The notes under the pieces: generated by a model
The model's database searches: none
Seen by the model: only the letters and a program-made list of their open reading frames with translations
Told to the model about the DNA's origin: nothing
Assembly (NCBI GenBank): GCA_041725955.1
Contig: JBGRQE010000003.1
Coordinates: forward strand, 1 to 64,000
Direction of reading: 5' to 3'
Length of the DNA stretch: 64,000 bases
From: JBGRPZ01 sp041725955
GTDB lineage: Bacteria > Bacteroidota > Bacteroidia > Bacteroidales > JBGRPZ01
Program-made: the position numbers and the translations under genes
Part shown: piece by piece, positions 34,284 through 42,791 of the stretch
Numbering within the stretch: the first letter of the stretch is position 1
Layout: each line of letters begins with the position of its first letter

Positions 34284-35852
34284 CTAGTCCAAAACATAGC
34301 TATTCGCTAACTGAGTATACGCATCAATTTGTTCTTTTTGCCATTGCTCATCTTTGCCTAATTCTGCTGCCATAATCGATGCTACAACTGGAGCAGCATT
34401 AATACTAGATCGAGCGTCAAGCAATAGCATACGTACACGTCTTGCCAAGAAATCCTCTACAGTTCTTGCCATTTCCTCACGAACAGCCCAAACAACTTGA
34501 GCCTTAATAAAATCAAATTCAGGAATCAACTTTTCTCCCAATTCAGGCTTTTCACTTACTAAACATTGAATCTTTGGTAAGTCTGCCCCATAAAAATATA
34601 ATGGATTATCAAATGAATAGGTTTTCCCTGATCCATGAATTTTCATTTTCTTTGTCATTGATCTAACTGCTGGCAAGCCTGCTACATCAGCAGCTTTATC
34701 AACAGTTTCTTCTGCCATCTGACGATAAGTAGTCCATTTTCCTCCAGTAATTGTAACCAAACCTGATTTAGAAACTACCAATTTATGTCTACGTGATATT
34801 TCTTTTGTCTTCTTACTGTCTCCTTTAGGCTTAGCCAAGGGTCTTAAACCTGCAAAAACACTAAGAACATCCTTTCTTTCAGGTTTCTTCTCTAAGAACC
34901 GTCCTGCAGTTTCTAAAATAAAGTCAACTTCTTTTGCTAAAGCTTTTGGTTCTAAAGAAGGCTTTTCCACCAAAACATCAGTAGTACCAACAACAACTTT
35001 ATTATGCCATGGAACGGCAAATAAAACTCGACCATCATCAGTTTTTGGAATCATAACAGCCATATCTCCCGGAAAAAACTCTTTATCCAACATCAAATGG
35101 ATTCCTTGACTTGGCTGAACAGTATCTTCTGCATGAGGTTCATCCATTTGCATAATTTTATCCACAAACACTCCTGTTGCATTAACAACTACCTTTGCAG
35201 ATAAATCATACTCTTTACCACTTTCAAGATCCGTAGCTTTTACACCATGAATTAAATCATCATCGCCTTTTGATAAAGAATTAACCTGACAATAATTTAA
35301 TGCATATCCTCCCAATTCAGAATATGTTTGCAATAGATTAATTGCTAAACGAGAATCATCAAATTGACCGTCATGATAAATTACTCCACCATACAATTTT
35401 TCTTTCTTTACTGTTGGAAGAACATTGATAGTTTTCTTTCTGGAAATATGCTTAGATCTTCCTAAACCTAACTTTCCAGCTAACAAGTCATACATGGTTA
35501 AACCAAGTGTATAATAAGGCCCTCCCCACCATTCATAGTTCGGTATAACAAATTCCTGATCTTTGACAAGATGAGGTGCGTTATTTTTAAGCAATCCTCG
35601 TTCTCTTAATGCTTCAAGAACTAATCCAACATCTCCTTGCGCAAGATACCTAACTCCACCATGCACAAGTTTTGTGCTTTTACTTGAGGTCGATTTAGTG
35701 AAATCTGCTTGTTCTAATAATAATGTCTTATAACCTCTTGCTACCGCTTCAAGAGCAGTACCAATTCCTGTTGCTCCACCTCCAATAATTATAAAGTCCC
35801 AAGGATTTGTAGCCTTTTCTATTTGATGAATAACCTTATCTCTTTTCATCAC
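34284..35852 (-). CDS. glpD: Glycerol-3-phosphate dehydrogenase, FAD-dependent
   Basis: 522 residues. FAD-binding loop IIIGGGATGIGTALEA (21-36), STKLVHGGVRYLAQGD, AVPWHNKVVVGTTDV, and ITGGKWTTYRQMAE are the conserved DAO/GlpD segments, followed by a C-terminal helical domain. It oxidises glycerol-3-phosphate to dihydroxyacetone phosphate and passes electrons to the quinone pool as a peripheral inner-membrane enzyme. It lies 39 nt upstream of glpT in the same transcription unit. Confidence 0.94.
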   Translation of the reverse strand: MMKRDKVIHQIEKATNPWDFIIIGGGATGIGTALEAVARGYKTLLLEQADFTKSTSSKSTKLVHGGVRYLAQGDVGLVLEALRERGLLKNNAPHLVKDQEFVIPNYEWWGGPYYTLGLTMYDLLAGKLGLGRSKHISRKKTINVLPTVKKEKLYGGVIYHDGQFDDSRLAINLLQTYSELGGYALNYCQVNSLSKGDDDLIHGVKATDLESGKEYDLSAKVVVNATGVFVDKIMQMDEPHAEDTVQPSQGIHLMLDKEFFPGDMAVMIPKTDDGRVLFAVPWHNKVVVGTTDVLVEKPSLEPKALAKEVDFILETAGRFLEKKPERKDVLSVFAGLRPLAKPKGDSKKTKEISRRHKLVVSKSGLVTITGGKWTTYRQMAEETVDKAADVAGLPAVRSMTKKMKIHGSGKTYSFDNPLYFYGADLPKIQCLVSEKPELGEKLIPEFDFIKAQVVWAVREEMARTVEDFLARRVRMLLLDARSSINAAPVVASIMAAELGKDEQWQKEQIDAYTQLANSYVLD

Positions 35853-35896
35853 TTGATTTATTTAGTTCTTCTAGTTTATTTATAGTTCTAAATCTT

Positions 35897-37393
35897 CTAT
35901 AGCTCCCAATTCATTGCACACAGCAAAGCTTTTCTCCACTTACGCTGTTTTTCAAACACAATTTCTGAGTCTAAAGAAGATGTATATTTAATTATCTCTG
36001 TTTTATTCAGTTTTAAATCTTCAATTTTGGAATATAGACCAACTCCTAAAGCAGCCATCCACGCTATTCCTTGAAGAACAGAATTTCCTTCAGAAAGCCT
36101 TTTTACAGGAATATTTAATATATCAGAATAAATCTGTATCAGTAAATCAACTTGCGAATAACGACCATCGACATGAATTTCAGGAATTTTAATATCCGAA
36201 TCCATCTCCATAGCTTTTAGTACATCTCTCGATTGAAAAGCAACACCTTCCAAAACAGCTCTTGCAATATGAGCAGAGGTAACTGAAGGAGTCAAACCCA
36301 TTATCCCTCCTCGAGCCTTATGATCCCAAAAAGGAGCGCCAAGACCAGACAAAGCGGGAACAAAATAGACACCTTCACTATCAGGAACTGAAGACGCTAA
36401 CATTTCCATCTCTTCTACAGAATTACAAATCCCAATTCCATCACGTAACCATTGATACAAACCTGTACCTCCAAAAATACTTCCCTCAAGTGCATATACA
36501 CAACATCCATTGATACTCCATGCAATGGTTGTCAATAGGTTTTTTGTTGATATTGCAGGCTTAACACCAGTATTCATCATTAAATAACTTCCTGTACTGA
36601 AAGTGTTTTTCACATCTCCTGGATAGAAACAGCTATGACCAAAAAGTGCAGCTTGCTGATTTCCTAAAACTGCTGTAATGGGTATCTTCTTTGTAAATAT
36701 AGTTGTTGTAGTATAGCCAAATAAGCCGCAAGAATCGACAACCTCAGGTAAAATAGATTCTGGAATATCAAATATTTTCAACAATTCTTTATCCCAACAT
36801 TTTAAATGAATATTATATAATAATGTGCGAGAAGCATTAGAAATATCTGTCTTATGAATTTTCCCTCCAGAAAACTTATACAATAACCATGAGTCGACAG
36901 TTCCAAAAGCTAGTTTCCCGGCCTTAGCAAGCTTTCTTGCATCAGTCACTTCGTTTAATATCCATGAAAGTTTTGAAGCAGAAAAATAAGGATCAATACG
37001 CAAACCTGTTTTTAACTTAATTATATCTTCATAACCAAGGCTTTGTAAATCCTCACAAAATTTTAAAGTTCTTCGATCTTGCCAACAAATTCCATTATAA
37101 ATAGGCTTCCCCGTTTCTCTATTCCATACCACAACTGTCTCTCTCTGATTTGCAATACCAAAAGCGGCAAGTTGTTCTCCTTCTATATTATTTCGCAATA
37201 AAGTTTCGGCAGCAACTCGAGCAGCAGTATACCAAAGTTCATTAGGATCATGCTCCACCCAAGATCTTTTTGGATAAAGTGAATACAATTCCTTTTCAAC
37301 TTCCTGAAGTGCATTTCCTTGTGCATCAAACACACATCCATTTACACTTTGAGTTCCTAATTCTAAACTTAGTATGTAGTTATCTTTCATCAT
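35897..37393 (-). CDS. Glycerol-kinase-like FGGY protein 1, altered active site
   Basis: 498 residues, full length and colinear with E. coli GlpK. Glycerol-contact motifs are kept: NQRETVVVW (Arg-Glu pair) and PYFSASK (Tyr). Active-site positions differ. The phosphate-1 motif DQGTTSSR is ELGTQSVN (residues 11-18), the catalytic-base segment GDQQAALFG is GNQQAALFG with Asn245, and phosphate-2 GTGC is STGS; the adenosine motif DGGA is DGRY. The numbering matches E. coli Asp245 exactly. Glycerol kinase activity is therefore doubtful. It could be an impaired or repurposed FGGY kinase, or a regulatory partner. It lies 44 nt before glpD. Confidence 0.8.
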   Translation of the reverse strand: MMKDNYILSLELGTQSVNGCVFDAQGNALQEVEKELYSLYPKRSWVEHDPNELWYTAARVAAETLLRNNIEGEQLAAFGIANQRETVVVWNRETGKPIYNGICWQDRRTLKFCEDLQSLGYEDIIKLKTGLRIDPYFSASKLSWILNEVTDARKLAKAGKLAFGTVDSWLLYKFSGGKIHKTDISNASRTLLYNIHLKCWDKELLKIFDIPESILPEVVDSCGLFGYTTTTIFTKKIPITAVLGNQQAALFGHSCFYPGDVKNTFSTGSYLMMNTGVKPAISTKNLLTTIAWSINGCCVYALEGSIFGGTGLYQWLRDGIGICNSVEEMEMLASSVPDSEGVYFVPALSGLGAPFWDHKARGGIMGLTPSVTSAHIARAVLEGVAFQSRDVLKAMEMDSDIKIPEIHVDGRYSQVDLLIQIYSDILNIPVKRLSEGNSVLQGIAWMAALGVGLYSKIEDLKLNKTEIIKYTSSLDSEIVFEKQRKWRKALLCAMNWEL

Positions 37394-37550
37394 AGACTCA
37401 CTATGGTATAAACAATACTAAACACATTGTTTTATCTAGAGTATCGCATTACTATGTAGCCCTCTAAAAAAAAGACCTGTGTTAATAACTAAAAGTTATT
37501 GATATATAGTATATTGTTTTATCATTCAACCCAATTTTTAAAAAAAAGAA

Positions 37551-39044
37551 TCATGAAACATCCCAAAAACGGGCTCTTTCGATAGCTTTTCTCCATTTTT
37601 TTCTTATCAAATTCAATCGATCCACTTCAATCTTAGGTGTAAACACATCTGACACCTTGTATATCGATCTAAGTTCATCAATATTTTTCCAATATCCAAC
37701 CGACAAACCTGCCATCATAGCTGCACCAAGAGCAGAAGTTTCTGCTTTATCTGATCTTATTAGTGGAATTTGTAAAATATCTGATTGTATTTGTAATAAC
37801 TGACTAATAACAGAAATAGAACCATCAACTTTCAGTTCTTTAATTTGAATGTTTGCATCTTTCTCCATAGCCAACAATACTTCCATCGATCGTAAAGACA
37901 CTCCCTCTAATACAGCCCTAGCAATATGCCCACTATTTGTATCATTAGACAAACCCAATATTACTCCTTGTGCATTTTGATCCCAGTAAGGAGCTCCAAG
38001 ACCATTGAAAGAAGGCACAATGTATACTCCACCATTATTTTCAACAGTATCTGCTAATTCACCAATTTCAAATCGACTTTGAATAATACCCAAACCATCT
38101 CTCAACCACCTAATCACTGATTCAGCACCAAAAACAGAACCTTCCAATGAATAAGACGTTTTTCCATTTATAGTCCAGGCAACAGATGATATTAAATTAT
38201 TTTTTGACATAATTACTTCCTGACCGGTGTTCATACTCAAAAAACATCCTGATCCAAAAGTATTTTTCACATCTCCTTTAGACATACAGTTTTGCCCAAA
38301 TAAAGAAGCACTTTGATTTCCCATAATGGATGAAATAGGAATACGTGAAGCAAATAAAGAACCAAAGCTTTCTGCATAAACCTCACAACTACTCTTTATT
38401 TCAGGCATTATTTCTATCGGAATATCAAAAATCTCCAACAATTCAATATCCCAGAGGCAATCATGTATATTAAACAGCATAGTTCTAGAAGCATTTGATG
38501 TATCGGTGATATGTACCGCACCTTTAGTAAACTTCCATAACAACCATGAATCTATGGTTCCAAACGCAATTTTGCCTTGAATTGCCCTCTCTCTTACTCC
38601 TTCAACATTTTGTATTATCCACCATATTTTAGATGCAGAAAAATAAGAATCTAATACTAAACCCGTCTTTTCCTTGACCAATTCAGCAACACCTTCTCCT
38701 TTAAGCTTATTTATATAATCATGAGTTCGGCGATCTTGCCAAACAATTGCATTATAAACAGGCTCTCCGGTTTCTTTATCCCATAAAATGGTTGTTTCAC
38801 GTTGATTAGAAATTCCAATAGCTTCAATTAATTTACCATTAATATTAGCCTTTGAAACGGCTTCTGCGGCAACAGCAGCCTGAGAAAACCAAATCTCATT
38901 AGGGTCATGCTCTATCCATCCTGCATTAGGATACAACTGCTCAAGCTCTTTTCGTGAAGAAGAAATTATTTCGCCTTCACGATTATAAATTATAGCCTGT
39001 GAACAAGCAGTTCTCTGATCTAATGACAAAATGTACTTTTGCAT
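37551..39044 (-). CDS. Glycerol-kinase-like FGGY protein 2, altered active site
   Basis: 497 residues, paralogous to its downstream neighbour and also full length. NQRETTILWD and SYFSASK keep the glycerol-binding pattern. The phosphate-1 motif reads DQRTACSQ (9-16) instead of DQGTTSSR, the catalytic-base Asp is Asn243 in GNQSASLFG, and phosphate-2 is GSGC. The two paralogs share the Asp-to-Asn change but differ at the other sites, so the change probably predates duplication or was selected in both. It is 20 nt after the PadR gene, and 157 nt (with a weak hairpin) separate it from paralog 1. Confidence 0.8.
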   Translation of the reverse strand: MQKYILSLDQRTACSQAIIYNREGEIISSSRKELEQLYPNAGWIEHDPNEIWFSQAAVAAEAVSKANINGKLIEAIGISNQRETTILWDKETGEPVYNAIVWQDRRTHDYINKLKGEGVAELVKEKTGLVLDSYFSASKIWWIIQNVEGVRERAIQGKIAFGTIDSWLLWKFTKGAVHITDTSNASRTMLFNIHDCLWDIELLEIFDIPIEIMPEIKSSCEVYAESFGSLFASRIPISSIMGNQSASLFGQNCMSKGDVKNTFGSGCFLSMNTGQEVIMSKNNLISSVAWTINGKTSYSLEGSVFGAESVIRWLRDGLGIIQSRFEIGELADTVENNGGVYIVPSFNGLGAPYWDQNAQGVILGLSNDTNSGHIARAVLEGVSLRSMEVLLAMEKDANIQIKELKVDGSISVISQLLQIQSDILQIPLIRSDKAETSALGAAMMAGLSVGYWKNIDELRSIYKVSDVFTPKIEVDRLNLIRKKWRKAIERARFWDVS

Positions 39045-39064
39045 ATTTCAAGTATTTTAAACTC

Positions 39065-39421
39065 CTACTTCCTTGTTTTTTCTATAATTGATAACGAACC
39101 AAATAGCTGATTAACATATTTCTGCATAGACATAAGATTTCCTAAGCCTTTTTCGGTAATTTTATAGTATTTCCTTGGGATTCCTGTTTCCATCTCAATC
39201 CATTCAGAAAAAACCAATTCTTCTTTCTTAAGTCTGTTTAATAAAGGGTAAATAGTTCCCTCTGCAATATCTAAAGATGTAATATGCTTTATCTCACTAA
39301 TCAATTCATAACCATAAAACGGTTTATCCTTAAGTATTTGCATAATTATATACTCAAGAAGTCCTTTCTTAATTTGAGACTGCCACTTGGTAATAAAATA
39401 TGAATTTGATTCCCCTCCCAT
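39065..39421 (-). CDS. PadR-family transcriptional regulator
   Basis: 118 residues: winged helix with KKGLLEYIIMQILKDKPFYG, YELISEI, GTIYPLLNRLKKEELVFSEW, and GIPRKYYKITEKGLGNL, the PadR signature, then a short C-terminal dimerisation helix. PadR proteins usually repress and respond to small ligands. It is the first gene of the leftward glycerol-phosphate locus, 20 nt before the second kinase-like gene, so it probably controls that unit and itself. The predicted transcription start coincides with the ATG, implying a leaderless message. Confidence 0.88.
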   Translation of the reverse strand: MGGESNSYFITKWQSQIKKGLLEYIIMQILKDKPFYGYELISEIKHITSLDIAEGTIYPLLNRLKKEELVFSEWIEMETGIPRKYYKITEKGLGNLMSMQKYVNQLFGSLSIIEKTRK

Positions 39422-39425
39422 ATCA

Positions 39426-39455
39426 CAAAGTTAAACAAAACACCTAGTAATGCAA
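39426..39455 (-). promoter_or_regulatory. Promoter of the padR-glp locus
   Basis: Minus strand TTG (39453-39455), 19-nt spacer, TAACTTTG (39426-39433). By the spacing seen at the SRP promoter, transcription would start at about 39420-39421, the A of the padR ATG. Confidence 0.75.
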
Positions 39456-39546
39456 GTATAAACTCACGTTTTTTGACAATTATCTTTAATTTAATAGGCA
39501 AATAAAACTGTAAGAAATTACTACTAAACCAACAAGACAACAAGTA

Positions 39547-39568
39547 AAATCAATGTTTTAATTGATTT
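39547..39568. repeat. 8-bp inverted repeat between the symporter and padR genes
   Basis: AAATCAAT and ATTGATTT with a 6-nt loop. It could be a weak terminator for the symporter gene or an operator site upstream of padR; the sequence alone does not decide. Confidence 0.35.
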
Positions 39569-39603
39569 AGCAGTAAACTATACAATCAATCGACCTAATT
39601 TCT

Positions 39604-40827
39604 TTATTTCTCAATACGATCGACAATTAATGCACAACATGCATCACCTGTAATATTTAAGGTAGTTCGAATCATATCAAAGATTCTATCTAAACCATAC
39701 AGTATTGGTAACCCTGAAATTGGAATTCCTGCTGCTAACAAAACAGCTGCAACTAATAAAGTAGGACCAGGAACTCCTGCCTGACCAATTGATCCAAGAG
39801 TAGCCGTTAAAATTATCGCAGTATATTGAGCAAAACCTAATTCTATTCCATAAAATTGCGAAAAGAATACAGCCACAAGAGCATAATAAATAGCGTTTCC
39901 TGCCATGTTTATTGTCGCACCTAATGGCAAAACAAATGAAGCTGTTCCATTAGACACACCCAATTCCTCTTCACAAACCTCCATATTCAATGGTAAAGTA
40001 GCCATAGATGAGGCTGTTGAAAATGCAACAATTTGTGGTTTTGTCATTACATTAAAAAATTTCTTTAATGATACTTTTGCAAAGATTTTTAAAGTCAAAG
40101 GATAAACAATTAATCCCATAATCAATACTGCAGCCAAATTCACAGTAAATAATTTCATTATACAAGCTAAAATATCAAATCCAAAAGTACCTATAGCATC
40201 TGCCATTAATCCAAATACTCCAATAGGAGCAATATACATTACCACTTTAACCATCCATACTAAGGCTTCGGTAATATTATTCAAAACATTAATTATTGGA
40301 CTTTTCTTTTTAGAATCCAGAACAGATAAGCCAATTCCCATAAACAAACCAAAAACAATAATTTGAAGAATATTACCGTCTGCTAAAGAGGCAAAAGGAT
40401 TAGAAGGAATGGCTCCTAAAATAGATTCCCAAAAACCTGGTGCAGAAGCAGAAGCTGCTCCAGCGGGCATTTCAAAAGAAGCGGAACTTAATATCAATTC
40501 AGGATCCAAACCTTTACCTGGCTGAAATACAACTCCCATAACCAATGCCAATCCAACAGCAACAGCTGTTGTTAACATAAAATAAACAAAGGTACTAAGT
40601 CCTAATTTTCCTGCAGATTTTGTAGCTCCTAAAGATGCTGCTCCCGAAATAATAGAGACAAAAACTAAAGGAACTACCAACATTTTAATTAGTTGAATAA
40701 ACAAAGCTCCTAATGGAGCAAACATTTTGGCTTCCCCTTCAAAATAAATACCCGCAATTATACCTAAAATCATTGCGATTAAAATCTGCACCCCCAGATT
40801 TTTCATCAGCCTTCCCATTTTCTTCAT
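39604..40827 (-). CDS. Dicarboxylate/amino acid:cation symporter (DAACS family)
   Basis: 407 residues from ATG 40827, preferred because the first membrane helix (VQILIAMILGIIAGIYF) follows at the usual distance; a longer frame adds an odd hydrophobic extension. Family motifs are present: ATLPLNMEVCEEELGVSNGT (the AxSSxATLP reentrant-loop region), LPLGATINMAGNAIYYALVA (TM7), IGQAGVPG and DRIFDMIRTTLNITGDA (TM8). It imports a C4-dicarboxylate or acidic/neutral amino acid with Na+ or H+. It is not part of the glp transcript. Confidence 0.9.
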   Translation of the reverse strand: MKKMGRLMKNLGVQILIAMILGIIAGIYFEGEAKMFAPLGALFIQLIKMLVVPLVFVSIISGAASLGATKSAGKLGLSTFVYFMLTTAVAVGLALVMGVVFQPGKGLDPELILSSASFEMPAGAASASAPGFWESILGAIPSNPFASLADGNILQIIVFGLFMGIGLSVLDSKKKSPIINVLNNITEALVWMVKVVMYIAPIGVFGLMADAIGTFGFDILACIMKLFTVNLAAVLIMGLIVYPLTLKIFAKVSLKKFFNVMTKPQIVAFSTASSMATLPLNMEVCEEELGVSNGTASFVLPLGATINMAGNAIYYALVAVFFSQFYGIELGFAQYTAIILTATLGSIGQAGVPGPTLLVAAVLLAAGIPISGLPILYGLDRIFDMIRTTLNITGDACCALIVDRIEK

Positions 40828-41161
40828 AATCCAATTCAAATTTTTTCCTAATATAAAACCCCTTTCAGAAAGAAAAATTACATGTCTAATGCCTAGTATA
40901 GCTATATACTTTTTAAAAACACTCACATACTTTCAGAAATGCATCCTAGAACTCTTATCTGATGCATAATCCAAAAAAACAACATTAAAAAATGTTAAAA
41001 AAACGAATTCCATTATTTATATCAATTCTAATACAATATCAACTAAAAAACTCATTTATATCTCTTAGCTCAACTTTTTAAAACATAATTACATCACAAA
41101 AATACTTGATTTTTAAGCCATTTATGCCTATCTTAACTATAGAAACCAATACTAATTTCTT
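40828..41161. other. Intergenic region with no recognised element
   Basis: 334 AT-rich bases between divergent genes. No exact TAnnTTTG box was seen for either gene, and no repeat or RNA. Confidence 0.5.
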
Positions 41162-41773
41162 ATGCCAAACATTACTTTCAGCTCTTTTCTCTTAATTATT
41201 TGTACTGTACTTAACTTATTATGCTATTTCGTCTCACCTCAATTCATAACACTAACATTAACTATATTATCTATCATATTCTCAATAAATTACTTTTTCC
41301 TTGCTAACAATAAATCTTTTGTCAACACAAAACCAATACAGTTGCATGAGTCTAGATTTATGAAAAATTGGATATTAGGCTCACAAACAACACTATTCTG
41401 GATTTTGCCCTTCATTCTTATTTTTTTTATTTCAAAGCAAAGACCAGAACTTCCTATAAAAGGCAATATAACCTGCAGTATATTACAACTATCTAACATT
41501 GCAACTCTATTTATACTTATTGCTTTCTTGCGTAAAGACTATAGGTTTTGGGGATTTCCAACTTTTAGACTAATCATCCACCTTATAAAAAACTTCTTAT
41601 GGTTAAGCCTATTTGCTAGTTTGCTTACACTTTATGGTAAAATTATCTCTACCCACATTTCGAATATAAGCTTTTTGTTTATTGCGAGCATCAGCTTAAT
41701 CAGCATTGGAAACCAATTTTTTTCTCGAATTTTAGAAACTGTAAAATGGAAAGAAAAGAAATTAGAAAATTAG
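41162..41773 (+). CDS. Membrane protein of unknown function
   Basis: 203 residues with five or six hydrophobic segments (about 5-25, 27-47, 70-92, 104-122, 139-160, 168-186) and no signal for cleavage. No family motif recognised. The C terminus (ILETVKWKEKKLEN) is basic, probably cytoplasmic. Its last 28 nt overlap the start of a small downstream gene, suggesting translational coupling and a linked role. Confidence 0.6.
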   Translation: MPNITFSSFLLIICTVLNLLCYFVSPQFITLTLTILSIIFSINYFFLANNKSFVNTKPIQLHESRFMKNWILGSQTTLFWILPFILIFFISKQRPELPIKGNITCSILQLSNIATLFILIAFLRKDYRFWGFPTFRLIIHLIKNFLWLSLFASLLTLYGKIISTHISNISFLFIASISLISIGNQFFSRILETVKWKEKKLEN

Positions 41774-41979
41774 AATTCATTATAAATCAAATTATACAGT
41801 CACCACTCTCATATAACAAAAGAATATCTGAAAAAAACAAATCTATTTGTTTTTATTTAAATACTCCAAAATTAGTATCATGCAATGAAATCAATTACTA
41901 TAAAGAGATCCTTAAACAAGAAGTAAATAAAGCCTTTTCCGGCTATAAAATATCTATTATAATTTCAATAGGGAATTAA
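41746..41979 (+). CDS. Small soluble protein of unknown function, overlapping the upstream membrane protein gene
   Basis: 77 residues starting MERKEIRKLEFIINQII, with no membrane segment. It begins in a different frame inside the last codons of the membrane-protein gene (28-nt overlap). No family recognised. Predicted helix-strand-helix-strand pattern. The gene could be spurious, but the start position and clean reading frame argue for a coupled small protein. Immediately downstream the sequence turns into repeat-rich, non-coding DNA. Confidence 0.45.
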   Translation: MERKEIRKLEFIINQIIQSPLSYNKRISEKNKSICFYLNTPKLVSCNEINYYKEILKQEVNKAFSGYKISIIISIGN

Positions 41980-41983
41980 AAAC

Positions 41984-42007
41984 GGATTACCAGTAAAAGT
42001 TGGATCT
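41984..42007. repeat. 24-bp sequence shared with 60743-60766
   Basis: GGATTACCAGTAAAAGTTGG continues TATCT-like; 19 of 24 positions match the copy at 60743 (GGATTACCCACAAAAGTTAG...). It looks like the end of an insertion element or a shared regulatory repeat. Both copies lie upstream of an IS256 end. Confidence 0.5.
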
Positions 42008-42189
42008 GTTTTTTAGAGTTTATTGCTTAGCGTTAAACGTCGGCGATGAGATGTTGATATTGAAGGAAAACCACAAAAGATAAGCAGGGATTAGGATTTA
42101 ATTGTTCAAGGTACTAATATTATTAGTCACTAAAACATAACACATTACATAACTATTGCAAATTACTTTAATACACGCAATTCTATTTT

Positions 42190-42216
42190 GTTTGACACAC
42201 TCAATTGAACAGACTC
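42190..42216 (-). repeat. Solo IS256-type terminal repeat
   Basis: Read on the minus strand, 24 of 27 bases match the left terminal repeat of the IS at 60843 (GAGTCTGTTCAA, three changes, AGTGTGTCAAAC). No transposase remains nearby. It is a relic of a deleted or related copy. Confidence 0.7.
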
Positions 42217-42298
42217 ACAAACTCCGTTTCGCTCTGTCTATAGATACGCCAAACACCCTATTACCCCTGTGAGTTAACGTCCAATATAAAGTAAGTTT

Positions 42299-42435
42299 TC
42301 ATCAAATATCTAGGAGGTTTTCTTCAAATATCTAGGAGGTTTAGAGCCAATTAAAGGTAAGTGTCATAGAATTTAAGGGTAGGAATGGTAGTAATTTAAG
42401 CTAAGAGTGATAGCGATTAGGGGCAATTATAAATC
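42299..42435. repeat. Degenerate tandem repeats with about 22-bp period
   Basis: Two near-identical 22-bp units (42299-42320 and 42321-42342, core TCAAATATCTAGGAGGTTT) are followed by three or four looser units of 21-22 bp that share AATTAAAGGTAAGTG/AATTTAAGGGTAGGA-like cores. The looser part resembles 62211-62280, right next to the IS256 element. Non-coding. Confidence 0.65.
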
Positions 42436-42518
42436 AAATCCGAAAACTGTCTTGATCCCAACTGATACCAAGTTTTCGAGATGATACATATTTAGGAAGT
42501 AACAAATCTCATATATAT

Positions 42519-42548
42519 AAAAAAAGCCACTATAATAGTGGCTTTTTT
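42519..42548 (-). terminator. Terminator of the tRNA-Ser/tRNA-Pro transcript
   Basis: AAAAAAGCCACTAT pairs with ATAGTGGCTTTTTT; the minus-strand T-run follows one base after the end of tRNA-Pro. Confidence 0.9.
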
Positions 42549-42549
42549 G

Positions 42550-42624
42550 TCGGGGTGGCAGGATTCGAACCTGCGACCTCCTGCTCCCAAAGCAGGCGCG
42601 ATAACCGGGCTACGCTACACCCCG
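42550..42624 (-). tRNA. tRNA-Pro (anticodon TGG)
   Basis: 75 nt. Acceptor stem CGGGGTG/CACCCCG with discriminator A, anticodon loop TTTGGGA between CTGC/GCAG arms, and GGTTCGAATCC T-loop. The CCA end is not encoded. Confidence 0.96.
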
Positions 42625-42661
42625 AACAAAATGTCTCTTACATAATAAAATAAAAGAACAG

Positions 42662-42748
42662 CGGTGAGGGGGGGATTCGAACCCCCGGTACGGTTGCCCG
42701 TACGGCAGTTTAGCAAACTGCTGGTTTCAGCCACTCACCCACCTCACC
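42662..42748 (-). tRNA. tRNA-Ser (anticodon GCT)
   Basis: 87 nt with a long variable arm (CCGTACGGGCAACCGTACCGG), acceptor GGTGAGG/CCTCACC, discriminator G, anticodon loop TTGCTAA. It lies 37 nt upstream of tRNA-Pro in the same transcript. Confidence 0.96.
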
Positions 42749-42761
42749 GTGATTGCGAGTG

Positions 42762-42791
42762 CAAATGTAGATATATTTTCCAATCCTGCAA
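42762..42791 (-). promoter_or_regulatory. Promoter of the tRNA-Ser/tRNA-Pro operon
   Basis: Minus strand TTG (42789-42791), 19-nt spacer, TACATTTG (42762-42769). The start near 42756 is 8 nt before the mature tRNA-Ser end. Confidence 0.8.

Noticed and set aside
41984..42007. Riboswitch or attenuator upstream of the tRNA cluster
   Set aside because: The motif is shared with 60743, lies far from any start codon it could control, and shows no fold of a known riboswitch.
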